A stretch of DNA of 64,000 bases from Cristatella mucedo (Eukaryota; Bryozoa; Phylactolaemata; Cristatellidae), in assembly GCA_009760855.2 (NCBI GenBank), contig WPIO01000008.1, positions 6,831,501 to 6,895,500 on the forward strand, read 5' to 3'. The notes below the pieces were generated by a model. The model was not told the DNA's origin, ran no database searches, and worked only from the letters and a program-made list of their open reading frames with translations. Shown here piece by piece: positions 1-11,200 of the stretch. The translations under genes and the position numbers were made by a program. Position 1 is the stretch's first letter, and each line of letters begins with the position of its first letter.

Positions 1-43
<43 letters not shown>
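1..43. repeat. (TG)n microsatellite at the window edge
   Basis: An uninterrupted TG dinucleotide run opens the window and presumably continues to its left. It directly abuts the TA flank of the MITE that starts at 47. Confidence 0.95.
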
Positions 44-46
<3 letters not shown>

Positions 47-214
47 CAGTTGACTCTGCTTGTAAGAATAAGCTAAGGCCAGCAAATGGCCATTCCTACA
101 AGAATCCCATATGTGGAGTGAGACTATAGCTAGAGTAAATCTGGGCCTCGGAATTGCTATTTTATCTAAGTGAAGTATTCCTATATCCGATATTCTTATA
201 CGAGGGGTCGACTG
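47..214. mobile_element. mariner-like MITE with TA target duplication
   Basis: The two ends form imperfect terminal inverted repeats of about 28 bp: the left end reads CAGTTGACTCTGCTTGTAAG and the complement of the right end reads CAGTCGACCCCTCGTATAAG. Both outer edges are flanked by TA (45-46 and 215-216), the target site of Tc1/mariner elements. The 168-bp body has no ORF, so this is a non-autonomous element. Family assignment is inferred from the TIR start and the TA duplication. Confidence 0.7.
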
Positions 215-310
215 TATTAATATTAATATTTATATACTTAGCAATACATTCATATATACGGCTATGTTATATGTATATACTGAATATACGTAAGTTGATA
301 ACCCTAATAT

Positions 311-466
311 AATTTATTTGTATAGCACCCTAAGAGAACTTAATCTCAATTCACGTTCCACGTATGCCATGGGGCTCGAGCCCACGACCCCAGTCATCAA
401 ATACATTTACCCGAGCCTAGTTAGAGGCGAGCACCTTAACCATTGGACCAAACCAGTATGGAATAC
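311..466 (-). mobile_element. tRNA-derived SINE with LINE-type tail
   Basis: Read on the minus strand, this copy starts with a pol III A-box-like TGGTCCAATGG, has a B-box-like GGGCTCGAGCCC about 50 bp later, and ends in a tail related to AGAGATTAAGTTCTCTTAGGG. The same tail ends the family A LINEs of this window. Other copies lie at about 8275 and 26455. Confidence 0.65.
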
Positions 467-1469
467 TGGAAAATCATAACAAGCCTTTTTAAATTTATAA
501 TGAATAGATTCCTGAACGTGCACACGTACACACATGCGGCAATTTTTTGTGTTATAAAGTCCCTGTAGTAATATGAATTACACAATATGGTTCATATGCT
601 TTCTTATTAAGCCTGAAAGACAGCAGGGCACATACACAGAAAGACATTATAAAATTATAAAATGTACTTAATTAATTAATTAATTTTATTTATTTATTTT
701 ATTTCATTTCATTTATTTTATTTAAAATCATTATGAAACTAATTCACGTGTAGCCCTGATGCCACTAAGCATGATGGGCAAATCAATTCCGATTGTGTCC
801 ATGAACAAGCTGTAATGAGTAGACATAGAGCAGGAATATTACGCTCAGTTCTATCTCGACTACATCCTTTCAGGAAAAGGGTAAATTAAGGTGCTTAAGA
901 AGGCAGCTGTGCACAAGCACTCTGCACATTTACTTAAAATTAATCAATTTAAATATTGCCCCTAGAAAATATCCTTTCGGTCCAGTGCCTGATCCACACT
1001 AGCTACCTTTTTCATAGAGCAAAAATTAATGAAATCCTTGCATGAGAGGGGCTATAATCTAACAACAATAACTATATAGCCTATGCATATAGTTTGCCTT
1101 GGTTAATCCATTGTTTCTTCCCCCTCCCTGTTATATGTGCTGCATACTTTTTTAATCCATTTTTGTGCTTCACAATAACAGTAACAGAACTTAACGCTCA
1201 AGTTTACATTAATATCCTGACACGACTTACGCATGTTTTTCATGGCCAGTGGTCATGTGCATTTGGATAGAATCATATCTATGTACAAAAACAGCATTCG
1301 ATGTTCTGACTGCATGTACTGTGTAAGTAACAACAGAGCACATTAGGTCCAAAGATGCCAAGAGAAATGTATGATTATCTGAGCACAGGAACGCGTTTGC
1401 CATTCAAATGATGTCCATTGACAGTAGTGCTCGTAAGTAAAACTCAACAAAAGCAGCAAGTATTCACAT

Positions 1470-1532
<63 letters not shown>

Positions 1533-1610
1533 TCGAGTATATATATATATATATATATTCGAGTATATATATATATATATCGTCGAAGAATCGAGCACAG
1601 TCTTAGGTAC

Positions 1611-1666
<56 letters not shown>

Positions 1667-2433
1667 TCCTTTCCCCCTCTTCCATTGCTGTCTCCTTCAC
1701 CCACTCTTTCGTCAATTTTGAGCCATGAACAACATACATCGTAATTCGGTTCTATCGGTAAGCTTCACTAATATACAGGCGAAGGTGTAATTAACTCAGC
1801 CAGCTTTTCGTATTGTCCTTCAACTCGTACCTAAGACTGTGCTCGATTCTTCGACGACTTGATGAGCATAAGTTTAAGTAAAAACAATCAATCTCTTTTA
1901 CGATGGAGATAATGGCAAATCTTTCTTGCTTGAGTGAATTGTATAACTAAAAAATTGCTCAAAATGGCACTGCTCCACTTGACAGGCTCTCAAAAAACGC
2001 GAACCAACACACTTCTAGTCACAGTTCGCGACAATCGTACCAAACAGCTTTTCCGTCACTTAAAGACCGATGACCGATGACGGCTGATCGGCAGCACACG
2101 TGCCAGTGGTCTATTAGCTTTGAGCACACCTGCTAGACAGCTCCTTCGCAAAGCAGCCACTCGATTACGCAACCGATATTGGCTTCCATCCTCCAGCTCC
2201 AGAGAGCAGCCAATCTCTCCGGGTCACTGTCGCAATCGACCATCCTTACGAGGTCCACTTCCTAATGCACCGTGAGAGCTCCATCTCTCAAGTGCAGAGG
2301 GGTGGAGCAGCAGTGGCGCACCCACCCACCTCCACAAGCAAGACATCAGCACAAAGCAGAGCCGACGAGAGCCACCGCTTCTGCCCAGCATGAGAGCAGC
2401 ACGGTGGCAGCTGACCACGGTCGGCAAGCTCAC
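467..2433. other. non-coding stretch downstream of the last visible Cys-rich exon
   Basis: No supported exon was found here on either strand. The stretch is AT-rich up to about 2000 and holds the CT/AT microsatellite at 1472-1665 and a perfect 32-bp inverted repeat (1580-1611 and 1826-1857). The next exon of the cysteine-rich gene would have to begin with two bases of a split codon; no cysteine-rich ORF with that phase is visible, so the gene probably continues left of the window. Confidence 0.6.
1472..1665. repeat. compound (CT)n/(AT)n microsatellite
   Basis: A CT run (about 1472-1502) changes into AT runs (about 1502-1580 and 1612-1665), interrupted by short ATTCGAGT units and by one arm of the 32-bp inverted repeat at 1580-1611. 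ORFs over this stretch are low-complexity translations. Confidence 0.9.
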
Positions 2434-2665
2434 CTGTAGTGCTCGTGTACGTTCCCAGTGAGCACGGCAGAGGGACACTGTTTGCAGCGGCAGGGCAGTA
2501 TGAGCCGGCTGGGCACGGCGTGCAGGTGCTGCTGCCCGAAGCAGCGTAATTGCCACTACCGCACAGCACGGCCGCTGCTGCCCCTGCTGCACACGCCGAC
2601 CCGGCCGGGCAGGTGACGCAGTTCGTGGCACCGGCAGCACTGGAGTATTGCCCCGCAGGACAAGC
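2434..2665 (-). CDS. Cys-rich gene, third visible exon
   Basis: Acceptor CCCTGTAG and donor GTGAGCTT bound 232 nt (77 codons plus one base). The translation starts ACPAGQYSSAAG, continues through NCVTCPAGSAC and STCTPCPAGSYC, and ends near CSLGTYTSTTG, so about two GCC2/GCC3 units lie in tandem. An alanine-rich stretch separates the units. The exon leaves one base (G), so the following exon must begin with two bases. Confidence 0.85.
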
Positions 2666-3942
2666 CTACAGGGCATGTGGCGGCACGGTTAACAACAGAT
2701 CAAGCAAACACACCAGTAGAAAGACAGCGAGCCGGAGAACGGTGAAGCTGTCAAGATGGCCACACGGTGCCGCAAGTACAGCTAAGTGCATATGCACAGG
2801 CCTGCAAGCGCATGACACCAGCCACTCGAGCACAGTGAGCTTGCATGCACTGCTCAGCACCCCAGCCTCTATCTAACACTCCAATCCTAATAATTATAGC
2901 AAAGCAAGTGTATAGCACCTTAGGAGAGAGAGATCTCTTGCTAGGCATTTCGCATCAACTGAAAATGTAGCTTGCTTACTAATTAGCAATAAATCCAGGT
3001 TTATTAACTGCGGCTGAAGATGCGAGCACATAAAAGAGGACATATTTGGACAGCAATATGCTGAGAGAAACAGGCGGCTATTTCTTTGGGATGCGCTGAC
3101 CGTTTAGGATCCCACGGTATGCATAAGGGAGCATGAAATGACAATGGCAGCAGCCACATGAGCTGAGCAGAAAGGATGCTGACATCTCTGCTTACCAAGC
3201 AGGTGGTCGCTAGTGCCTGGCCAGTGACTGCTGAGTATGTCCCGGCTGCACAAGCTCGCTTGCCACTCGATCCCCCGGGACAGCTGCAACCACAAAGCAC
3301 GCAAAAAGACGTGAGTGCAGAAGAGTTCCTGAAGCAACGAGACACACATTCGTAGATAGCATGCGCACCATTTCATTGTTTGCCGATTGATCTATGGTAC
3401 TCTAGAATTAAATAACAGAGCATTTTTGGCAAGCCCGCTCCTTGCAGGCCTTCAAAACTAGAGTGAACACCACCCATCTCTTTAGTATTGAGTATGAAAT
3501 ACATGATTGGCCTTGTATTGCAATGATTGGGGGTAGGCAGTCCACGATTCCATCCATCCTCGTTGGCATTGTAAAACAATACGACACGAGTCAAATGAAA
3601 TTAACATTTAGCAAAAAGATTTGAGCACAAAACAAATGCTGCTTTAATCTACTATTTTTCACCAGATCAGCACCTGGACAGCCTAAACCAGCACGGCACC
3701 AAAAACGACTGTTATTTGCCATTCGAGCATTCCAATATGGAGTAAAACTTTAGGAAATAAGTTTCACAGAGCACCCAAACATACCATGGCATCAATAGAG
3801 AGCCTGATTAAAAAAGACATCAGACAGTGCTAAAGAGACATCACGGGCAGAACAAGAGATATTAGAAGACATGAAAATACAAGAGAAAATGAAATAGATT
3901 ATCTGAGAAGAAAAAGTAGGCAACAAAGGGAGTGTGAGAGAT

Positions 3943-3989
<47 letters not shown>

Positions 3990-5237
3990 AGGGGGTAAGA
4001 CAAGACCAGTCAGACACTTGATAGCCAGAAAGTAAGAGAGAGAGAGAGAGAGAGCAATGCGGTACAGTGCAAAGTGAGAGAAGATAGACCACAAGTGAGA
4101 GACGGGTAGGAGTAAAATGAGAGACACGGGGAGAAAGAGTTGACAGCATGAGTGAGAGTGCAAGCGATAGTAAGATAGTAAGATAGTAAAAGCTAGAAAA
4201 GAGGGGGAGACATCAAAATAGACAGCCATCCAACTGAGAAAAGAAAGAAGAGGGCCCCACTAATGATCATACTTAAGAAAAGGAATACATGGAAGAAAGA
4301 TATACAAAAAAATAGTTACATACAACTCATACATACAATAGAAGAACAAAGCAAACAGCAGTGTGGGATGAGGGAAATAGGAGAGCCGATCTTTGCAGTC
4401 TCGGCTGATCTAGCTTGGATGCATTTCACCTACAGAGCTGCATCGAGTGCTAAGCTGCAATGCTTTACATCTGCCTAGATCACCTTAGCCGACATCAATT
4501 AACATCGTAACTACATACAGGTTGCACTACACTACAACATCCGGGCGAACTAACACTATTCTTCTTTTAACTTGTCTACCAGGCTCAGCAAAATTATAGT
4601 GTCTGGCAGCAAAGATTAATGACAGCCAGTGAGCTGCACATTTACCTTTACACTTATTTAACATTGCACAATGACCATGGTTGGGGACACGATCTGTATA
4701 CTTGATACCAGATGAATCAGGGCAAGTGCCACCCACCCCGAAAAAATTCAAATTGCAAGATTAGTGCTTCGTCCTTGAGAAATCGGACACTGCCTGACGT
4801 TACCGCCGCACGAGCCCCAATACAGCTTGATCTAGAGGTGCATGCACCAGCCATGCAGCAGTCCAGAGCATGCCTATCCGGTGCCACCCATCCTCATAGT
4901 GCCGGTGCCCTAGGAATAAATCTCTGTATGCACTGTACCAGCACGCATAAGCACACAGTACACAATTCACGAGGACCCAGCAAAAGCCCGGGAACATGTG
5001 GGTTTGTATGCTTATTTGTAAGTGTCCTCAAGTCAAGAGATGTTGTGACGTCAGTCTGGAGTCAGTCCTATGCTTTAGTAGCATACAAACTGAAGGCACG
5101 GTCTCCAAACGAATTAAGGTCGGTGAGACGCACAGCTGTGCTCATTATTCACCACCAATGTCGTTGGTTCGAGTGCCACAGCGGGCTGTTCTTTACTGTC
5201 TGCTGGAAGCAGGATGAAAGTTACACTTATACACATA

Positions 5238-5289
<52 letters not shown>

Positions 5290-8200
5290 GGCCACATGCC
5301 ACATCTCACCGATCCAGAGCTGTCGACCAGCCTGTTGACTACAAGTGACTGCATTACCATTGCACAGCTCCAACCGAAGTTACAAACCGTGAAACCAATA
5401 AAAGCACTTGTTACAGCTGCCTCAGGCTGTGCAGGCATCTCAGGTCACACTGTGCACAAACAGGACCACAAACCTTGAAACAGCACAAATATCGATACCA
5501 GTCCACTGTTGTATTAGCTGCTAGCTTGTGTGCTCAAAAACAGAGCCCCTCAGGCAAGGAGTGAGAATTTGAACGAGTTTGGCTGAATAAACACATGCCC
5601 GTTACTAATAGGGAGCCAGAGTAGAAATATTTGTTATTCGGACTTCCAAGCCCCTGCCTGATGCAGTTTATGGATCAAACCATACCATACACACCCATAG
5701 CAGCCAATCCAGTGGAGCTCAATTGCACTTCTTGAACACAGATGGCCCCAATGATATGAATGAGTTTAAGACTTGGCACAGGTTACCAGTGCATGCACCA
5801 ACGAATGCAAGCATAAGGCATGTATTAATGAAAAAAGCGTTAGTTGATGACAGTACACGGTAATGGCAGTACACAGCCCTATCATTGTGCCAAACCGTGC
5901 TTTGATGATGACCTTGAAGGGAACCCTTCAAGAGCTTGATCGTCCCAAATGCCACATAGGTCCACACACATACACTACATACATCAAGTGATGGAAAAAA
6001 TCATACGAGTAGCTAAATCCGACCATTGGATCACAAGGTCAAGAAGCAGTGACAGCAAACGACACGGTGACCAAACATCAGCAACGACCGATCATGTAGG
6101 AAATGAATGAAATGAAGGAAATGAGGTTCCACATAGATCGAGTATAAATGACTGAAGCTTGTGGCATAACATGGAACAGGCAAGAGCACTGGTCGAGCTG
6201 TGATGGCACACTAGGTAAGGCGGTTGCTCTACATGGCCTCGGTCCCGAGGTTTTGGGTTCGAATCCTGCAGTGGGTGATCCTTTATTGCAGCTGCAAGCA
6301 GTGGTGATAGCTCTTGGTGATATGGTGAAGGTTCTTCTGCCGATTAACAAAAACCGGCTGTTACATCAGTTAGTATTATTATTTTTTTTCCAATGCCTGT
6401 TCTCAGCTCCTGTCTTCAGTTTGGGAAATTAATTTATATATAATGGTCTTCAATTGCTAAACTTGTCATCCCTCTCTAGTATGTTATGGTTGCTTTGTAA
6501 AATGCATATGCCTAGTGCTAGCACAAGGTTTAGCTGTATTAGTGGTCCTAAGCTGTCCTATTCCTGTAATCCAAGACTATTGCGCAGATGCAGTGATCCT
6601 TCCCTTGCGGCTGTCGTTAATAATAATAATAGTAATAATATTACATTTGATAAAGTGACCTCAGAGAACTCAATCTCTTTCTAAGTAATGTACTTCGTGT
6701 GCAGTAAATTGATACACACCGCCACCAGAGTATACCAGCTGATCAGCGGCTGAATGAAAAAGCTGTCACCTTCAAACACTGTAAGTGTGTCAAGCATTCG
6801 TCAGCGGTCGGCAAAAGCAGTTGAACCTAAACGTGTTTTGTGTGTCATTGGCATAGCAAACCACTACATGGTACTAGTTAACATTATTATCAATGCTGGT
6901 TTTTGGCCTTCTCCATTGCTTGAACTCGGCAAGAGCAAATGCTACTACACCTGTGTTTGCAAAGGCCTTTGTGTACCATGTGTACCTGACAGGCATTTGC
7001 TTAGCAGTAGCAAGGCAGTGCTTGGCCTCGCTTGCTGCTCGCAGCAACGTTCCACGTGATAATCTGGCACACACCAGGGGGTTCTTGATGGCGTGAAGAT
7101 TGGTGCTGGTATCGCTTTGATGAGTTGTCCTTTATTTTGTCAGCTGAGTGCTGCTCGTGATAGGGGAGCTCACCCGAGTTCATTGGTCTTGCAGATGTGT
7201 CAATTAGAACAAACTGCTGCCTGTCCACCGTGTTAAAAAACTGCTGTCTGACCACCTTGTAAAAAGCCTCTTGCAGAGGCGATACAGAATCACCTATCGC
7301 AAGATTCGAACCCACGACCTCAGGGCGGAGGTCATGAAAAGCAACCACCTTACCTAGTGAGCCATCACGGAAAAACCCAGTGCCCCAAACCATGATTTAT
7401 AGCAAGCAGTGAATACTTCAGTCGTAGGATGCATTACGTGAGCCACAAATAAAAAAACGCTTAACAGTACGTGTCATTCGTTTCCCGTGTGAACGAAGTG
7501 GCTGCTGTAAGGTATGAATGCAAAAGCAGGCACGTCCCTTGCATAGCATCGCATAGGCAAAGGCTCTACACACAGGCAGCCGGTCCAGGAGAAGGCAGAA
7601 ACTCCATCATTAATGGCCAAGCTCCTACTTCGTAGTGTTGGGCTGTTGTTGCTGCTGCTGTTGGTCCGGCTGCTGTGCTACTACTGTCACTGCTGCTCTG
7701 CAGTAGCATTAATGGTGCGTCTATAAAACCGGGTACAATAGAAAAGGCACGAGATTAAATGGAAATGGTCTCTTCCACATCAGTGTCAGTGTAACACTAC
7801 CGTTGCCTAATTGCAGAGATCATTGCCCAATCATTACCTGGGCTATACGCATAGAAACTAGGCAGCCTTTCAATGCGGTTGGATACATTGGGCTTAAATC
7901 GTAGCCACTAATGTGAAAGGGGGTATGCCAGTATGTGTGTAGATTACAGTACGTATGCTTAATGACACAAAAACCCCTGAGAAGCTGGGGCATCGCAAAG
8001 TATGGCCACGCTGAGCGACAGTCTTTAATTCTTGCAGGCGTAAAAATTGGAAATAAGCCCCAGCATAAAAGTAGGAAAGCTTAGGGCAGTGAACAGTCTT
8101 GGAAGTCTATCGGGCCTCTGATGCCATGGGTAGAATGACAACCTGGAAAACAGTACTGTATATTGTAACTGAGTAAGCAGGCAATGTCAAGGAAGTCCAC

Positions 8201-11200
8201 ATAACTGATTACCTCGGCAGCTAGCTCCTCAGCCTCTGCTGTAGGTTTCGGTTTCGGTAAAAACAAATACTTCATTTCCATAGGGCCCTGAGAGAACTTA
8301 ATCTCTATTTAAGTGCTTTACATGTGCCAAAGGGCTCGAGCCCACGACCCTGGTCGTTAAATGTGAGTACCTTACCCGCGATGACGGCTCTAGCGGTGTT
8401 AAGAAATAGTATGTCAAGCTTCTAGGTACCACTCATCTTAAATTCATACCACGTGAGTAGAGTCATGTACATCATGTTACTAAGGGAATGCCACGAGGAG
8501 AAGGGGCTAATAAATAGTTCTAGCCATGCCTGAGATGATTTGACTTAAAAGCCAGGCTTTCACTTCTAGAGCAAGTCAAAATCACGTGAATGCATTAAAC
8601 ACCAGCATCAAAGCGAGGGCAGCAGAATGGAAACAACGGCCGAGTATGCAGAGCATTTTATTTTAGCACCATTTTTATTTGTAATCGGCACCAGCTTTTT
8701 CAAGTCCATAAAGGCTGCCGGACAGTGAGTGCCCTCTGCCCAGCTAGCTCGGCTGCCAGCGGTAGCCCTAAGTTGACCGTTACTGACAAGCGGATCCGGC
8801 ATCAAAAGGTTGACCAGGTTCAGAATAATCCTATCATCTAATCCTGACTCCTCGAAAAAATGGGGCCACAACTCGATCGCTAGCTCTCGATGCCAATCTG
8901 CAGAGCGCATGCTCCGGAGAGGGAGCCAGAAAAAACTGCCAACAACAGGGAAAGAACAAGGAGGATGCACCATCTGTTCGTGACACTGAAGTTAATCTTG
9001 GGCACATGCTTGGGCACATGCTCTAGCAGCAGATCGGTTCGTCGAGCGAACACGAGGTTGCAAGAGATCAACTGCCGGAACAGAGGAGCACAAGCAATCG
9101 AAATCGAGAAGGCAGTCAAGAGACGGTTCTGGAGCACGCCCCCTCGGCTGTGGAAGTCGGTGTCAAGACAAGAAAACTAGGCAGCGCAGCAGCTGCTACG
9201 AGAAGAGACCGGCTGTGTCCAGATGTCCTAAGACTGTACGAATGGCAACGGTGGGAATAGCAATAACCAGGAACAGGCGGGCTGGCAGCCTACAGCAGGA
9301 GCACTTGACTGGACCATTATGCTTGCTAACTAGCAATGACAAGGCAAGGCCGTGCACAGCCTTTGTCTCAGCCCACTGCTTGTGAACCTGAAGCAGAGCT
9401 AACAATGGAAGTGTTGTGGGCGTGCCGGTTACTACAGCCGAAGCCAGCTTGCTTTCGTCAACCAGCCGGGATTCAATTGTTTGAGCTGCCCTTCAGCATA
9501 CTGAACCATGCCCTTGCTTGTTGATCAAAGAAACGAAAGGCCGGCGGGCCACATTGTTATGTCCTGCACAGTGGGTGTTGGGACGCTGACGGCCGAAAGG
9601 AGTTGTCCGAAGGGAGCAGTATAGCATGACGTTCATTAGTCATTCAAATTCGAAAAAACACTATGAGGAAATAAAAAGTGACAAGAAGAGGTGGCAAATA
9701 AGGATCGACAAGCTTGGCCTAACTTCCTATCCACTACGACAGCATCACAGGCACGGCTGGGCACTACTCGTGGTGGCAACTAGAAAGAACCAATAAAGGA
9801 ACATCTAACGGATCAGGCCACACACGGCATTTAGTAGCAGAAGCCGAGTGAATTAGCAAGCCCAGAACAGCTTAGCCCTGAACCTAGCTTCTGTGGCTAC
9901 CAGCTGGCTTATTTGTTCATGACCTTAGGTCGCCTACCAAGGAAGGGTCACAACAGGACAGCTAGCTGCCCCACCTTCAAGAGTACACTTCGGCCACTGG
10001 TCTCATGCAGGGACAAAGATCAGGTACCCCCAATCAGCCCACTGAGAGCACAGCACAGCCCCAGCGAGCAGGAAGTGATTCGTGCTGGCTACTGCTTTTC
10101 GCCCCTCTAAAGTCTGGAGACTCCCAAAGGACGACTTCACCTGCCAGCAAAGCAGAAACTCACAGCCTGCCAAGCACTGTAGAGTCAGTTGCACGACGGC
10201 TCCTTCAAGCCAAGAGCAGCCGACTTCGGATGCATTAAAAACCGACACCTGGGCATGGCTTAGTGGTTGGGGCCTCAGGGGATGGATCTATTACTATCAG
10301 CTCTTCCCCAAGTAACAGCAATCAATAACTGTGGACTCGAGTCCTATTCCAAAATCGCTTGACAATGGTAGGCAGCAGCAACAGCATCAATAGAGGCAGA
10401 GCCCGAGAACTGACAGAAAACGCATGACAAGTGGATGGACCATCTACAGCTATAAGCTCACTGCCGTGCGGGCTGTAAGACAGCCTCCTGTTGAGTGAGC
10501 TTCAACAGCATGGGTGGCACAAAGTATATCCCTCAACTGTGAGACACACAAGTGAGAGTACAACATTCATATTTACGTGGGGGCTGCACTACTCCATACA
10601 ATACAGTGAGCAAAGATGTCATTATTCTGGAGTCCTGCAAGCATATGCAAAAGTAGTCAAAAGAAAACGCAGCTTTTTACAAGCGAATGAACAGAAATTC
10701 TTAGCTTCTTCATACATGGGCTGAATTGGCTCCAAAAGAGACAAGATCAATATAGATTGGAATGTAACTTGAACCTCTGCTAATAAGGCTAAGTAACAAC
10801 CCTCGAACCAGGTCTACCTGATGGCTCTACACCAGGTCTACAGTATGGTCTGGCCCATGTATCTCTGTCTGTAACTCCACAAAGCCACCAAGACTATGTG
10901 GGTGTTATGCAGGAGAGTTTTACATAGTACACTCACAGCCTAAGCGGCTTTTGGTATGCATTCGGTAGCCAACAGACTTCATCTCTTTATCAAGTGCAAT
11001 ATTATCTCACGAAACAAAGATAAATTGGGAAGCATAGCAGAGTCAGGAGAGCAGTTGAGGTAGTGAGTAGCAAAGAAGTAGCAGCTCAGGACTGCTAAAC
11101 AGGATGTGCCATAGCCGGCAGCAGGAGAGTAGTTGTCGTTACATAAGAATCGTGAAGGCAAGTTCCACAGCCTAGGACCTGCAGAGCTAAAGCTTGTCGA

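Noticed and set aside
2224..2433. ORFs that extend the Cys-rich exon leftward
   Set aside because: They read through the GTGAGC donor into intron sequence and lose the cysteine pattern.
5287..5400. Short minus-strand exon with CNGNAVTC between a GAG acceptor and a GTGAGATG donor
   Set aside because: It lies inside the 10.4-kb intron, whose flanking exons already join in frame, and it has no GCC2/GCC3 pattern.
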